Origin: Terrisporobacter othiniensis
GTDB taxonomy: Bacteria; Bacillota; Clostridia; Peptostreptococcales; Peptostreptococcaceae
Direction of reading: 5' to 3'
Assembly (NCBI RefSeq): GCF_000808015.1
Contig: NZ_JWHR01000038.1
Location: 44,066-108,065, forward strand
Length of the DNA: 64,000 nucleotides
This document shows, one piece after another, positions 27,529 to 37,033 of the stretch (its first letter is position 1; every line of letters starts with the position of its first letter). The position numbers and the translations under genes are program-made. The notes beneath the pieces are model-generated. The model saw only the letters and a list, made by a program, of their open reading frames with translations, ran no database searches and was not told where the DNA came from.

Positions 27529-29490
27529 ATGGAAAAAAAAGATATTAACGTTCTTGAGCAAATGCAAGATATGACAGTTGACTTAAACAGTAAGGTATTA
27601 ATAGAAAAGGCTGAAAAAGATGGCGTTGAAACTATGTATAAAAGAAAATTAGGATACAAAGTTCAATGTGGTTTTGGTCTTCAAGGTGTATGTTGTAGAA
27701 ACTGTGGTATGGGACCATGTAGAATAAGTGCAAAAACTCCAAGAGGACTTTGCGGAGCTGACCAACATACAATAGTTGGTAGAAACTTTGCTAGAATGGC
27801 TGCTGCAGGTACTGCTGCCCATTCAGACCATGCCAGAGATATAGCTCATACATTAGCATTAACTGCTCCTGGTGGGGATTATCAAGTAAAAGAACCTCAA
27901 AAATTAGTAGAATTCGCTAAATTCATGGATGTTGATCCTGAAGGTAAAGATATATATGAACTAGCTCATGAAGTAGCTGAAGTATGTTTAATGGAATTTG
28001 GTAAACCATTTGGTGTATCAAAGCTATTAAAGAGAGCTCCAAAAGTAAGACAAGAAATATGGCATAACCTAGGAATAGAGCCAAGAGCTATAGATAGAGA
28101 AATAGCTACAGTAATGCATTCAACTCATGTAGGATGTACAGCTGATTTAGATTCTCTAATACATATGTCATTGAGATGTTCTTTGGCAGATGGATGGGGA
28201 GGATCTATGATAGGTACAATGTTATCTGACATATTATTTGGAACTCCAAAACCAGTTCATACAGAAGCTAACTTAAATGTATTAGCAGGAAATAATGTAA
28301 ATATAATATTACATGGACATGAGCCTACATTATCAGAGATGATAGTTGCAGCATCTGAATTACCAGAAATGCAAGAATTAGCTAAAGAAGTTGGAGCTGA
28401 TGGAATAACTTTATCAGGTATATGCTGTACAGGTAATGAATTAACAATGAGACATGGTGTTAAAATAGCTGGTGATTTCCATCAACAAGAATTAGCTGTA
28501 ATAACTGGTGCTGTTGAAGCTATGATAGTTGACGTACAATGTATATTCCCAGCAATGGCTGAGGTATCTACTCATTATCATACTAAATTTATAACTACAT
28601 CTCCAAAAGCTAAAATAACTGGATCTACTTACATGGAATTCCATGAGGAAACAGCTATGGAAGATGCTAAAACAATAGTTAGAGAAGCTATATTAAACTT
28701 TAAAAATAGAGATGCTTCTAAGGTTTTAGTTCCAGATTTAAAATCAGAAGGTATGGTTGGATATGCTGAAGAAGCTATAGTAGGTCAATTAAATAATGTT
28801 GTTAATACTCAAATAGATGAAATGGATAGCATAAAACCATTAGTAGATGTATTAGCATCTGGTGTAATAAGAGGGGTTGTTGGTGTTGTTGGATGTAACA
28901 ATGCTAAAACACCATCTAACTACAATCATTTAACTATAATAAAAGAGTTAATTAAAAATGATTTCTTAGTAGTAACTACAGGATGCGGTGCTTCTGCAGC
29001 TTGTAAGAATGGCTTAATGCTAAAAGAAAATGCTCCTAAGTATGCAGGAAAAGGTTTAGCAACTGTTTGTGAATTAGTTGATATACCACCAGTTATACAT
29101 TTAGGATCTTGCGTTGATAACTCTCGTATACTGAATGTTTGTTCAATAGTTGCAAATGCTTGCGATATGGATATAAGTGATTTACCAGTTGCTGGTTGTG
29201 CTCCAGAATGGATGTCTGAAAAAGCTATAGCTATAGGTACTTATGTTGTTGGTTCAGGTATAGATACATTCTTAGGTGTAATGCCTCCAGTTACAGGATC
29301 AGATAGAGCAGTTGAATTATTATGTGGTGGATTAAAAGATCAAGTGGGAGCTTGTTTCTATGTAAATGAAAATCCAGTAGAATTAGCTAAGATGATAATG
29401 GATGATATAGAAGCTAAACGTCCAGCATTCGAAGCTTTATATCAAGAAAAAGTTTTAAATAAAAGATTAGCTGAAGTAGCAGCTGAATAA
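27529..29490 (+). CDS. cooS: Anaerobic Ni-Fe carbon monoxide dehydrogenase catalytic subunit
   Basis: Interconverts CO and CO2 and supplies CO to acetyl-CoA synthase; 653 residues. Cysteines for the D and B clusters are in VQCGFG, VCCRNC, GPCR and GLCGAD. The Ni-Fe C-cluster ligands are all recognisable: His in ILHGHEP, then Cys in GICCTGNE, VQCIFP, VVGCNN, TTGCGAS and HLGSCVDN. The start is ATG 27529 (AGAGGGGA 8 nt upstream). First gene of the Wood-Ljungdahl cluster; its partner acsB is the thirteenth, so it also fills the AcsA role. Confidence 0.97.
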   Translation: MEKKDINVLEQMQDMTVDLNSKVLIEKAEKDGVETMYKRKLGYKVQCGFGLQGVCCRNCGMGPCRISAKTPRGLCGADQHTIVGRNFARMAAAGTAAHSDHARDIAHTLALTAPGGDYQVKEPQKLVEFAKFMDVDPEGKDIYELAHEVAEVCLMEFGKPFGVSKLLKRAPKVRQEIWHNLGIEPRAIDREIATVMHSTHVGCTADLDSLIHMSLRCSLADGWGGSMIGTMLSDILFGTPKPVHTEANLNVLAGNNVNIILHGHEPTLSEMIVAASELPEMQELAKEVGADGITLSGICCTGNELTMRHGVKIAGDFHQQELAVITGAVEAMIVDVQCIFPAMAEVSTHYHTKFITTSPKAKITGSTYMEFHEETAMEDAKTIVREAILNFKNRDASKVLVPDLKSEGMVGYAEEAIVGQLNNVVNTQIDEMDSIKPLVDVLASGVIRGVVGVVGCNNAKTPSNYNHLTIIKELIKNDFLVVTTGCGASAACKNGLMLKENAPKYAGKGLATVCELVDIPPVIHLGSCVDNSRILNVCSIVANACDMDISDLPVAGCAPEWMSEKAIAIGTYVVGSGIDTFLGVMPPVTGSDRAVELLCGGLKDQVGACFYVNENPVELAKMIMDDIEAKRPAFEALYQEKVLNKRLAEVAAE

Positions 29491-29520
29491 TAAATTTTTT
29501 AGAATACTTAGTTAACAAAG

Positions 29521-29559
29521 GTTAGTTTATTGTTAATCAGATGTTAGCAATAAACTAAC
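29521..29559 (+). repeat. Intercistronic hairpin between cooS and cooC
   Basis: A perfect 12-bp stem (29521-29532 with 29548-29559), 15-nt loop, no U-tract after it. More likely a processing or stability element than a terminator. Confidence 0.6.
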
Positions 29560-29626
29560 TGTATATTATTTATGTAAGAAAATTGGCTTTTTATTCAATT
29601 TTAAGACAATACACTAAGGACGGGAG

Positions 29627-30424
29627 ATGAAGGAGAATATGAAAATAGCAATAACAGGAAAAGGTGGAGTAGGCAAAACAACTTTTTCCTCAATGATAGC
29701 AAGAATGTTTGCAGATGAAGGTTTTAGAGTTGTGGCTGTTGATGCAGACCCAGATGCCAATCTAGCCTTAGCATTAGGTTTTCCGAAGGATGTTTATGAA
29801 TCAATTGTACCAATATCTGAAATGAAAAAATTAGTATCAGAAAGAACTGCAACTAGTGAAGGTACTTTTAACAAAATGTTCAAACTAAATCCAAAAGTAG
29901 ATGATATTCCAGAAAAGTATTGTAAAGAACATAATGGTGTAGGATTGCTAACATTGGGTACTGTAGATACAGGTGGAACTGGATGCGTGTGTCCAGAGCA
30001 TGTCCTATTAAAAAGGTTATGTTCACATCTAATATTACAAAGCAATGATGTTGTTGTAATGGATATGGAGGCAGGAATAGAACATTTAGGAAGGGGTACG
30101 GCTCAAGGGGTTGATGCATTTATAGTAGTAGTTGAACCTGGTGAAAGAAGTTTACAAACATATAGAAAAGTTAAAAAACTTGGCAATGATATAGGCGTAA
30201 AGAAAGTATATGTAGTTGGAAATAAAATGAGAGATGATCAAGATATTGAGTTTATAAAGAGCAATCTTGAAGATGGAGAAGCTTTAGGATTTATTCATTA
30301 TAATCAACAAGTAATTGATTCAGATAGAGCAAACCAATCTCCTTACGATATAAGTGAAGCAACTAGAACTGAAATAAAAGCTATTAAAGAGAGACTAGTT
30401 GAAATAAAAAATCATAACAGTTAA
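29627..30424 (+). CDS. cooC: CODH nickel-insertion ATPase CooC
   Basis: A MinD/SIMIBI-class ATPase that matures the nickel site of CODH. The deviant P-loop GKGGVGKTT is at 11-19 and the CooC-specific CxC motif at Cys120-Val-Cys122, which in studied CooC proteins binds metal at the dimer interface; 265 residues. ATG 29627 has AAGGA 6 nt upstream; ATG 29639 (four codons later) is also possible but sits only 3 nt from AAGGAG. It is next to cooS, its expected client. Confidence 0.94.
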   Translation: MKENMKIAITGKGGVGKTTFSSMIARMFADEGFRVVAVDADPDANLALALGFPKDVYESIVPISEMKKLVSERTATSEGTFNKMFKLNPKVDDIPEKYCKEHNGVGLLTLGTVDTGGTGCVCPEHVLLKRLCSHLILQSNDVVVMDMEAGIEHLGRGTAQGVDAFIVVVEPGERSLQTYRKVKKLGNDIGVKKVYVVGNKMRDDQDIEFIKSNLEDGEALGFIHYNQQVIDSDRANQSPYDISEATRTEIKAIKERLVEIKNHNS

Positions 30425-30447
30425 AAATTAATGAAATAAGATTAAAA

Positions 30448-30479
30448 CAGTAATAGTACATAAAAGAATACTTTTACTG
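30448..30479 (+). repeat. Intercistronic hairpin between cooC and fhs
   Basis: CAGTAATAGTA (30448-30458) pairs with TACTTTTACTG (30469-30479) with one mismatch. There is no U-tract. Confidence 0.45.
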
Positions 30480-30509
30480 CTTATTATAAAACTGTGGGAG
30501 GAATAAGTT

Positions 30510-32186
30510 ATGGGATTCAAATCAGATATTGAAATTGCTCAAGAAGCAAAACCTCTAGATATTAGAGAGATAGGAAAAAAATTAGGTTTAACTGAAGATG
30601 ATTTAGAGCTTTATGGTAAATATAAAGCTAAAGTTGATTACAATTTACTAAAAAGAGACAATGGTGGAAAAAAATCTAAGTTAATATTAACTACTGCTAT
30701 CAACCCAACTCCAGCTGGAGAAGGTAAAACTACTACTACTATAGGTGTTGCTGATGGTTTACAAAAACTTGGTAAAAATGTTCTTGTTGCATTAAGAGAA
30801 CCTTCTTTAGGACCTGTATTCGGTATAAAAGGTGGAGCTGCTGGTGGAGGATATGCACAAGTTGTTCCAATGGAAGATATTAACTTACACTTTACTGGTG
30901 ACTTCCATGCTATAGGCGCTGCTAACAACTTATTAGCTGCAATGTTAGATAACCACATGCATCAAGGAAATGAACTTGGAATAGATAGTAGAACTATTAC
31001 TTGGAGAAGATGCGTTGACATGAACGATAGACAACTTAGAAATGTTGTTGATGGTTTAGGTGCTAGAGCCGATGGTATAGTAAGAGAAGATGGATTTGAT
31101 ATAACAGTTGCTTCAGAAGTTATGGCTGCATTCTGTTTAGCAAGTGATATCATGGACTTAAAAGCTAGATTAGGAAGAATAGTTGTTGGTTATAACTTTG
31201 AAGGTCAACCAGTAACTGCTGAGCAATTAAAAGCTAACGGTGCTATGGCTGCATTATTAAAAGATGCTTTAAAACCAAACTTAGTTCAAACTTTAGAAGG
31301 AACACCAGCATTCGTACATGGTGGACCATTTGCTAATATAGCTCATGGATGTAACTCTGTTATAGCTACTAGAATGGCTATGCATTTTGCAGACTATGTT
31401 GTTACTGAGGGAGGATTTGGTGCTGACCTTGGTGCTGAAAAATTCTTAGATATAAAATGTAGAATGGCTAACTTAAAACCAGATGCTGTTATAATAGTTG
31501 CTACAGTTAGAGCATTAAAATACAATGGTGGAGTTCCAAAAGATAAGTTAAACGAAGAAAACTTAGTTGCTCTTGAAGCAGGTATACCAAACTTATTAAA
31601 ACACGTTGAAAATATAACTCAAGTTTATAAATTACCAGCAGTGGTTGCTATAAATGAATTCCCAACTGATACACAAGCAGAAGTTGATTTAGTTAGAGCT
31701 AAATGTCAAGAACTAGGCGTTAATGTTGCTTTATCTCAAGTATGGGCTAAAGGTGGAGAAGGCGGAATTGAATTAGCTAAAGAAGTAGTAAGACTTTGTG
31801 AACAGCCAAATGACTTCCAATTCTGTTATGAAGATGATTTAACGTTAGTTGAAAAAATAGAAGCAATAGCTACTAAGATATATGGAGCTGATGGTGTAAA
31901 CTTTACTCCACAAGCTAAAAAAGAATTAACTAGATTAGAAGGTTTAGGATTTGGAAATATGCCAGTATGTATGGCTAAAACTCAATATTCTTTAACTGAT
32001 GATCTTAATGTATTAGGTAGACCAACTGGATTCAAGATTACAGTTAGACAAGTAACAGTTTCTGCAGGTGCAGGATTTGTTGTTGCTCTTACTGGAGAAA
32101 TAATGAAGATGCCAGGTCTTCCAAAACGTCCAGCAGCTGAAAGAATAGATGTTGATGAAAGTGGAGTAATCTCAGGATTATTCTAA
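30510..32186 (+). CDS. fhs: Formate-tetrahydrofolate ligase
   Basis: Activates formate onto tetrahydrofolate with ATP, the entry to the methyl branch. The 558-residue length is normal. The P-loop-like [13 protein letters not shown] (about 67-79) and the conserved VRALKYNGG region are present. A GGGAGGA ribosome-binding site precedes the ATG. It stands between the CODH maturation gene and fchA, in pathway order with the genes that follow. In acetogens it consumes ATP; in reverse it can yield ATP. Confidence 0.98.
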   Translation: MGFKSDIEIAQEAKPLDIREIGKKLGLTEDDLELYGKYKAKVDYNLLKRDNGGKKSKLILTTAINPTPAGEGKTTTTIGVADGLQKLGKNVLVALREPSLGPVFGIKGGAAGGGYAQVVPMEDINLHFTGDFHAIGAANNLLAAMLDNHMHQGNELGIDSRTITWRRCVDMNDRQLRNVVDGLGARADGIVREDGFDITVASEVMAAFCLASDIMDLKARLGRIVVGYNFEGQPVTAEQLKANGAMAALLKDALKPNLVQTLEGTPAFVHGGPFANIAHGCNSVIATRMAMHFADYVVTEGGFGADLGAEKFLDIKCRMANLKPDAVIIVATVRALKYNGGVPKDKLNEENLVALEAGIPNLLKHVENITQVYKLPAVVAINEFPTDTQAEVDLVRAKCQELGVNVALSQVWAKGGEGGIELAKEVVRLCEQPNDFQFCYEDDLTLVEKIEAIATKIYGADGVNFTPQAKKELTRLEGLGFGNMPVCMAKTQYSLTDDLNVLGRPTGFKITVRQVTVSAGAGFVVALTGEIMKMPGLPKRPAAERIDVDESGVISGLF

Positions 32187-32229
32187 TCTCTAAAAATTAA
32201 AAATTAATCGGATAACATATAAACACAAA

Positions 32230-32264
32230 AAGGTAGTGCAAAGTATTATCTTGTGCACTACCTT
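32230..32264 (+). repeat. Intercistronic hairpin between fhs and fchA
   Basis: A perfect 11-bp stem (AAGGTAGTGCA with TGCACTACCTT), loop 13 nt, followed by CAAATT and no U-tract. Confidence 0.6.
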
Positions 32265-32303
32265 CAAATTAACCTTGAATAACTTAAGGAGGCATAAATC
32301 TTT

Positions 32304-32936
32304 ATGGAAAAAATGGCACAAAAAAGTTGTGTAGATTTTATTGAAGTATTAGCTTCTAAAGCTGCTGTACCAGGAGGAGGAGGAGCTGCTGCACTTGCTG
32401 GAGCAATAGGAATGGCTCTAGGGAGTATGGTTTGTAACTTAACTACTGGAAAGAAAAAATATGCTCAGTATGAAGAAGCTATTCAAGAAATACTAGATAA
32501 AGCAGCAAAATTAGAAGAAGAATTATTATCTATGATAGATAAAGATGCAGAAGGATTTTATCCATTATCAAAAGCTTATGGTCTTCCAACTTCTACTGAG
32601 GAAGAAAAACAATATAAGACTGAAACAATGGAAAAATGTTTGAAAGTTGCATGTGAAGTACCTATGGATATAGTGAGATTATGTTTCGACTCTATAAAAC
32701 TACATGAAGAACTAGTTGATAAAGGTTCAAAACTTGCAATAAGTGATGTAGGATGTGGAGTTCAATGCTTAAGAGCTGCTATATTATCAGGGCAATTAAA
32801 TGTAATAATTAATGTTAATTCAATGAAAGATAGAGAGTATGCAGAGAAGATAGAAAAAGAATGTAACCAATTAGTTCAAGAAGGTGTGAAAATTTGTGAT
32901 GAAGTATATCAAAAAGTATTAGTTGCTTTAGGGTAA
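32304..32936 (+). CDS. fchA: Methenyltetrahydrofolate cyclohydrolase FchA
   Basis: Converts formyl- to methenyl-tetrahydrofolate. The 210-residue protein belongs to the formiminotransferase-cyclodeaminase family, with the glycine-rich AAVPGGGGAAALAGAIG segment (about 19-35). It is a stand-alone cyclohydrolase; the FolD encoded next lacks its own cyclohydrolase residues, so this gene should be essential to the methyl branch here. AAGGAGG lies upstream of its ATG. Confidence 0.93.
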   Translation: MEKMAQKSCVDFIEVLASKAAVPGGGGAAALAGAIGMALGSMVCNLTTGKKKYAQYEEAIQEILDKAAKLEEELLSMIDKDAEGFYPLSKAYGLPTSTEEEKQYKTETMEKCLKVACEVPMDIVRLCFDSIKLHEELVDKGSKLAISDVGCGVQCLRAAILSGQLNVIINVNSMKDREYAEKIEKECNQLVQEGVKICDEVYQKVLVALG

Positions 32937-33055
32937 AATAAAAATATATTTTTGAACAAAACAATTTATATAAAAGCGAAGAAAAAAAGATAAGTATATA
33001 ATTAAAATGAGGACAATAAGAAACGTAATCTTTTTAATGTGGGAGGAGAAAAAGA

Positions 33056-33913
33056 GTGGGAGAAATTATTAAAGGTAAACCAGTTGGAGATGCACTTAGT
33101 GAAGTCTTAAAAGGTGAATGTGAAGCTTTAGTTAAAGAGGGTATACAACCTAAATTAGCTATTTTAAGAGTTGGAGCCAAACCTAATGATCTTTCTTATG
33201 AAAAAGGTGCTCTTAAGAAATGTGAAACAATAGGGATTACTACAGAAGTAACTGAGTTACCAGATGGAACAACTCAAGATCAATATATAGAAACATTACA
33301 AAAATTAAATGATGATTCTTCAGTACATGGAATATTAACTTTTAGACCATTACCAGAAGGAATAGATGAAAATGTAATAAAAAATATTATAGCACCAGAA
33401 AAGGATGTTGACTGTTTTAGTCCAATGAATACTGCAAAGTTAATGGAAGGAGATAAAACTGGATTCCCTCCATGTACTCCTACAGCAGTTGTTGAAATAT
33501 TAAAACATTATAATGTTCCATTAAAAGGGGCTAATGTAGTTGTATTAGGCAGATCGATGGTAGTAGGTAAGCCAGTATCTATGTTATTACTTGGTGAAAA
33601 TGCTACAGTTACAATTTGTCACTCAAAAACTAAGGATTTACCAAAAGTTTGTGCTGATGCAGATGTATTAGTTGCAGGTGTTGGTAGAGCAAGAATGGTT
33701 ACAGCTGATTATGTTAAAGAGGGGGCAGTTGTAATAGATGTTGGTATAAATGCTAAACCAGAAGGTGGAGGAATTTGTGGAGATGTTGATACTGATGATG
33801 TTGTAGGAAAAGCATCAATGGTAACTCCAGTTCCAGCAGGTGTTGGTTCAGTAACAACTTCTATACTTGCTAAACATGTAATAAAAGCATGTAAGCAACA
33901 AAACAACAAGTAG
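33056..33913 (+). CDS. folD: Methylenetetrahydrofolate dehydrogenase FolD, apparently dehydrogenase-only
   Basis: Reduces methenyl- to methylene-tetrahydrofolate; 285 residues, starting at GTG 33056 with GGGAGGAG 7 nt upstream. The folate domain (about 1-140) and Rossmann domain (GRSMVVGKP, about 165-173) are intact, as is KDVD (116-119). Aligned by eye to bifunctional enzymes such as human MTHFD1, the cyclohydrolase lysine (Lys56 in human, four residues after a conserved Tyr) is Ala52 here, and the catalytic glutamine (Gln100 in human) is Phe96. Both changes should abolish cyclohydrolase activity while leaving the dehydrogenase, which matches the separate fchA gene directly upstream. Cofactor preference cannot be read from sequence. 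Confidence 0.93.
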   Translation: MGEIIKGKPVGDALSEVLKGECEALVKEGIQPKLAILRVGAKPNDLSYEKGALKKCETIGITTEVTELPDGTTQDQYIETLQKLNDDSSVHGILTFRPLPEGIDENVIKNIIAPEKDVDCFSPMNTAKLMEGDKTGFPPCTPTAVVEILKHYNVPLKGANVVVLGRSMVVGKPVSMLLLGENATVTICHSKTKDLPKVCADADVLVAGVGRARMVTADYVKEGAVVIDVGINAKPEGGGICGDVDTDDVVGKASMVTPVPAGVGSVTTSILAKHVIKACKQQNNK

Positions 33914-33961
33914 TTAGACATAAATGTATTTGAAATAGAAAACTTTGGGGGGAAAATATCT

Positions 33962-34636
33962 ATGGTAATATCTGATAGAAAACCAATGGCTGAAATACTA
34001 GGATTTTTAAAAGACGCTAAAAAGGTTATATTAGTAGGATGTAACCAATGTGCAGCTGCTAGTAAAACTGGTGGTGAACCTGAAATACAAGAAATGAAAG
34101 CTTTATTAGAAGCTGAAGGAAAAGAAGTATTAGGATATCTTCTTCCAGATACGGCTTGTAACTTGTTATTAGGTAAAAAAGAATTTAAATCATTAAAAAA
34201 TGAGTTAAAAGATGCTGATGCAATATTGTCATTAGCATGTGGAGATGGAACTCAAACTATTGTAAAAAATACTAAAAAACAAAATATTCCTGTTTACCCA
34301 GCTAATAATACTTTATTTATAGGTGAAGTTGAAAGAGTTGGTCAATTTGAAGAAGCATGTAAGGCATGTGGAGAATGTGAACTTGGTTGGACTGGAGGAA
34401 TTTGTCCAGTTACTATGTGTGCTAAAGGATTAATAAATGGTGCATGTGGTGGAGCTAAAAATGGTAAATGTGAAGTTGACCCAGATAATGATTGTGCATG
34501 GGTAAAAATCTATGAAAGACTTAGAGATTTAAATCAACTAGACAATTTATTAGAAATAAGAGCTCCAAAAGATTATTCTAAACAATTAAATCCAAGAAGA
34601 CACAACGCAAATAATAAAGCTGAAGCTGAAGCTTAA
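33962..34636 (+). CDS. metV: Methylenetetrahydrofolate reductase zinc-finger subunit MetV
   Basis: A 224-residue partner of MetF. The N-terminal alpha/beta part carries VGCNQCAAAS (about 21-30); the C-terminal part is a cysteine-rich module (CKACGECELGW..GGICPVTMCAKG..CGGAKNGKC, about 136-180). In acetogens MetV binds MetF and passes electrons to it. It lies 30 nt upstream of metF with GGGGGGAAAA before the ATG. Confidence 0.92.
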   Translation: MVISDRKPMAEILGFLKDAKKVILVGCNQCAAASKTGGEPEIQEMKALLEAEGKEVLGYLLPDTACNLLLGKKEFKSLKNELKDADAILSLACGDGTQTIVKNTKKQNIPVYPANNTLFIGEVERVGQFEEACKACGECELGWTGGICPVTMCAKGLINGACGGAKNGKCEVDPDNDCAWVKIYERLRDLNQLDNLLEIRAPKDYSKQLNPRRHNANNKAEAEA

Positions 34637-34666
34637 AAGTTAGGTAAATAAAGGGGGATTATTTTC

Positions 34667-35548
34667 ATGAGTAAGTTACAAGAAGCATTTGAAAGAGGAG
34701 AATTTGCTGTAACTGCAGAAATGGCACCACCAAAAGGTACAGACCTTTCTCACTTGATAGAATGTGCAAAAATGTGTGTGGGAAGAGTACATGCTGCAAA
34801 CGTAACAGATTTCCAATCTGCTGTAATGAGAGCAACTTCTCTAGCTACATGTAAATTATTAAAAGATATAGGATTAGAGCCAGTTATACAAATGACTGGT
34901 AGAGATAGAAATAGAATAGCAATAGAAGGTGAAATGCTTTCTGCTGGTGTATTTGGTATACCGAATTTATTAGCTTTAACAGGTGACCATACAAGTGTTG
35001 GTGACCACCCACAAGCTAAACCAGTATTTGATTTAGATTCTGTAAGTATATTAAAAACAGCTTCTACATTAAATAGTGGGGTAGATAGTGTAGGATTAGA
35101 ATTACAAGGTAAAACAGATTTCTATTTAGGAGCTTGTGTTACACCTGAATATTCTCCAATAGAAGTACAATTATTAAAAATGCAAAAGAAAATAAATGCT
35201 GGAGCTAAATTTTTCCAAACTCAAGCAGTTTATGATATAGAGCACATGAGAAAATTTAGAGAACTTACTAAGGATATGGATTGCAAAATCCTAGCTGGTA
35301 TAGTTCCATTAAAATCACCTGGAATGGCTAAGTTCATGACAGCTAATGTTCCTGGTATATTTGTTCCAGATGATCAAATAGAAAGATTGAAGGCAGCTGG
35401 TAAAGGAAATTATGTACAAGAAGGTATTAAGATGGCTGGAGAGTTTATTAGACAACTTAGAGAAGAAAATTTATGCGATGGTGTACATATAATGGCAATT
35501 GGTGCAGAGGAAAATGTTCCAAAAATATTAGATGAAGCAGGATTATAA
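34667..35548 (+). CDS. metF: Methylenetetrahydrofolate reductase MetF
   Basis: The flavin-dependent (beta/alpha)8-barrel enzyme forming methyl-tetrahydrofolate, 293 residues. The N-terminal catalytic segment TAEMAPPKGTD and the conserved LTGDHTSVGDHP region are visible. It forms a MetVF complex with the preceding product. No RnfC2 or HdrA partner gene, as found in some other acetogens, is adjacent; instead lpdA follows after 33 nt, so the electron donor is an open question. Confidence 0.94.
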   Translation: MSKLQEAFERGEFAVTAEMAPPKGTDLSHLIECAKMCVGRVHAANVTDFQSAVMRATSLATCKLLKDIGLEPVIQMTGRDRNRIAIEGEMLSAGVFGIPNLLALTGDHTSVGDHPQAKPVFDLDSVSILKTASTLNSGVDSVGLELQGKTDFYLGACVTPEYSPIEVQLLKMQKKINAGAKFFQTQAVYDIEHMRKFRELTKDMDCKILAGIVPLKSPGMAKFMTANVPGIFVPDDQIERLKAAGKGNYVQEGIKMAGEFIRQLREENLCDGVHIMAIGAEENVPKILDEAGL

Positions 35549-35581
35549 AAATTTTGTTTTAGGTTAAATGGGGGATTGAAC

Positions 35582-36973
35582 ATGAAAGTTGCAGTAATTG
35601 GAGGAGGACCAGGAGGATATGTAGCAGCTTTAAAAGCAGCTATGCTTGGTGCTGAAGTAACAGTAATAGAAAAAAATAAACTAGGCGGAACTTGCTTAAA
35701 TGTAGGTTGTATACCAACTAAAGCATTATTAGCTTCTAGTGATGTATTAAGAACAGTTAAAGAAGCTAAAAACTTTGGTATTAATGTAGAAGGTGAAATT
35801 AAACCTGATTTTGAAGCTATAGTAGCTAGAAAACAAAAAGTAACAGATGAATTAGTAGCTGGAATCCAATTCCTTTTTGATAAAAGAGGAGTTAAAAAAA
35901 TAGATGGATTTGGAAAACTAATTGATAAAAATACTATAGAAGTTACTAAAGATGATGGAAGTGTAGAAGAAGTTAAAGCTGATAAAATAATATTAGCTAA
36001 CGGATCTATACCTACAGTATTCCCATTCATGCCTTACAATGGTAAGAATGTTATAACTTCTGATGAAGTATTAAGTTTAGAAAAATTACCAAAATCTATG
36101 GTTATTATAGGTGGTGGAGTTATAGGATCTGAAATAGGTCAATTCTACTCTTCATTAGGAACTAAAGTAACTATAATAGAAGTTCTTCCACAAATATTAG
36201 GAAGAATGGACTCTGATGGTGCTAAAGCTCTTGCAAGACAATTCAAGAAAGACAAAATAAAAGTTATGTGTAATGTTGCTACTGACAGCTTTGAAGTTAG
36301 TGATGACATAGTAAAACTTAACTTAAATAATGGCAAATCTTTAGAAGCAGAAGTAGTATTACTTTGTACAGGAAGAAAACCAAACTTAGCTAACTCTGGT
36401 GTAGCTGAAGCTGGTGTTAAAATGACTGACAGAGGATTCATAGAAGTAAATGAATATATGGAAACAAATCTAGAAGGTGTTTATGCTATAGGTGATATTA
36501 TACCAGGAGCAATGCTTGCACACGTTGCATCTGCTGAAGGTATGGTAGCTGCAGAAAATGCAGTAAAAGGAAATAGCGAAACAGTTAATTATAAATCTAT
36601 CCCAAGTTGTGTTTATACTGAACCTGAAGTTGCAGGTGTAGGTAAAACTGAAGATGAGTTAAAAGCTGAAGGTGTGGAATATCACGTTGGTAAATTTGAT
36701 TTTAGAGGTTTAGGCAAAGCTAAAGCTATAGGAAAAATACAAGGATTTATCAAAGTATTAGTTGATAAAGATGATGTAATAATAGGAGCTACTTTAGTAG
36801 GACCTCATTGTACAGATTTATTAACTGAATTATCTCTAGCAGTAGGCTTAGGATTAAAAGCTAAGGATGTAGGAAAAGTAATACATGCTCATCCAAGTTT
36901 ATCTGAAGGTATTATGGAAGCATTACATGATGTTCATGGAGAATGCGTTCATTCAGTACCATCATCTTTATAA
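35582..36973 (+). CDS. lpdA: Dihydrolipoyl dehydrogenase (E3)
   Basis: An FAD- and NAD-dependent disulfide oxidoreductase of 463 residues. It shows the FAD motif GGGPGGYVAA at the N-terminus, redox-active disulfide TCLNVGCIP (about 40-48), the NAD motif GGGVIGSEIG (about 177-186) and the C-terminal His-Glu pair HAHPSLSEG. There is no N-terminal lipoyl domain. ATG 35582 is preferred over TTG 35576, which abuts the GGGGGA site. Its place in the Wood-Ljungdahl cluster with gcvH but without gcvT or gcvP suggests a link to glycine metabolism or to MetVF electron supply. Confidence 0.95.
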   Translation: MKVAVIGGGPGGYVAALKAAMLGAEVTVIEKNKLGGTCLNVGCIPTKALLASSDVLRTVKEAKNFGINVEGEIKPDFEAIVARKQKVTDELVAGIQFLFDKRGVKKIDGFGKLIDKNTIEVTKDDGSVEEVKADKIILANGSIPTVFPFMPYNGKNVITSDEVLSLEKLPKSMVIIGGGVIGSEIGQFYSSLGTKVTIIEVLPQILGRMDSDGAKALARQFKKDKIKVMCNVATDSFEVSDDIVKLNLNNGKSLEAEVVLLCTGRKPNLANSGVAEAGVKMTDRGFIEVNEYMETNLEGVYAIGDIIPGAMLAHVASAEGMVAAENAVKGNSETVNYKSIPSCVYTEPEVAGVGKTEDELKAEGVEYHVGKFDFRGLGKAKAIGKIQGFIKVLVDKDDVIIGATLVGPHCTDLLTELSLAVGLGLKAKDVGKVIHAHPSLSEGIMEALHDVHGECVHSVPSSL

Positions 36974-36978
36974 GTTTA

Positions 36979-37008
36979 TAAACAGAGTAAGAAGAAAAGC
37001 TCTGTTTA
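36979..37008 (+). repeat. Intercistronic hairpin between lpdA and the second cooC-like gene
   Basis: TAAACAGAG pairs with CTCTGTTTA (9 bp, 12-nt loop) with no U-tract after it. Confidence 0.55.
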
Positions 37009-37033
37009 GGCATATCAAGGGGGAAATCTTAAA

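Noticed and set aside
32230..32264. A transcription terminator between fhs and fchA
   Set aside because: The stem is strong but no U-tract follows, and the genes are one pathway on one strand.
35410..36030. A 206-codon minus-strand frame across metF and lpdA
   Set aside because: It spans the junction of two clear plus-strand genes and has no start signals of its own.
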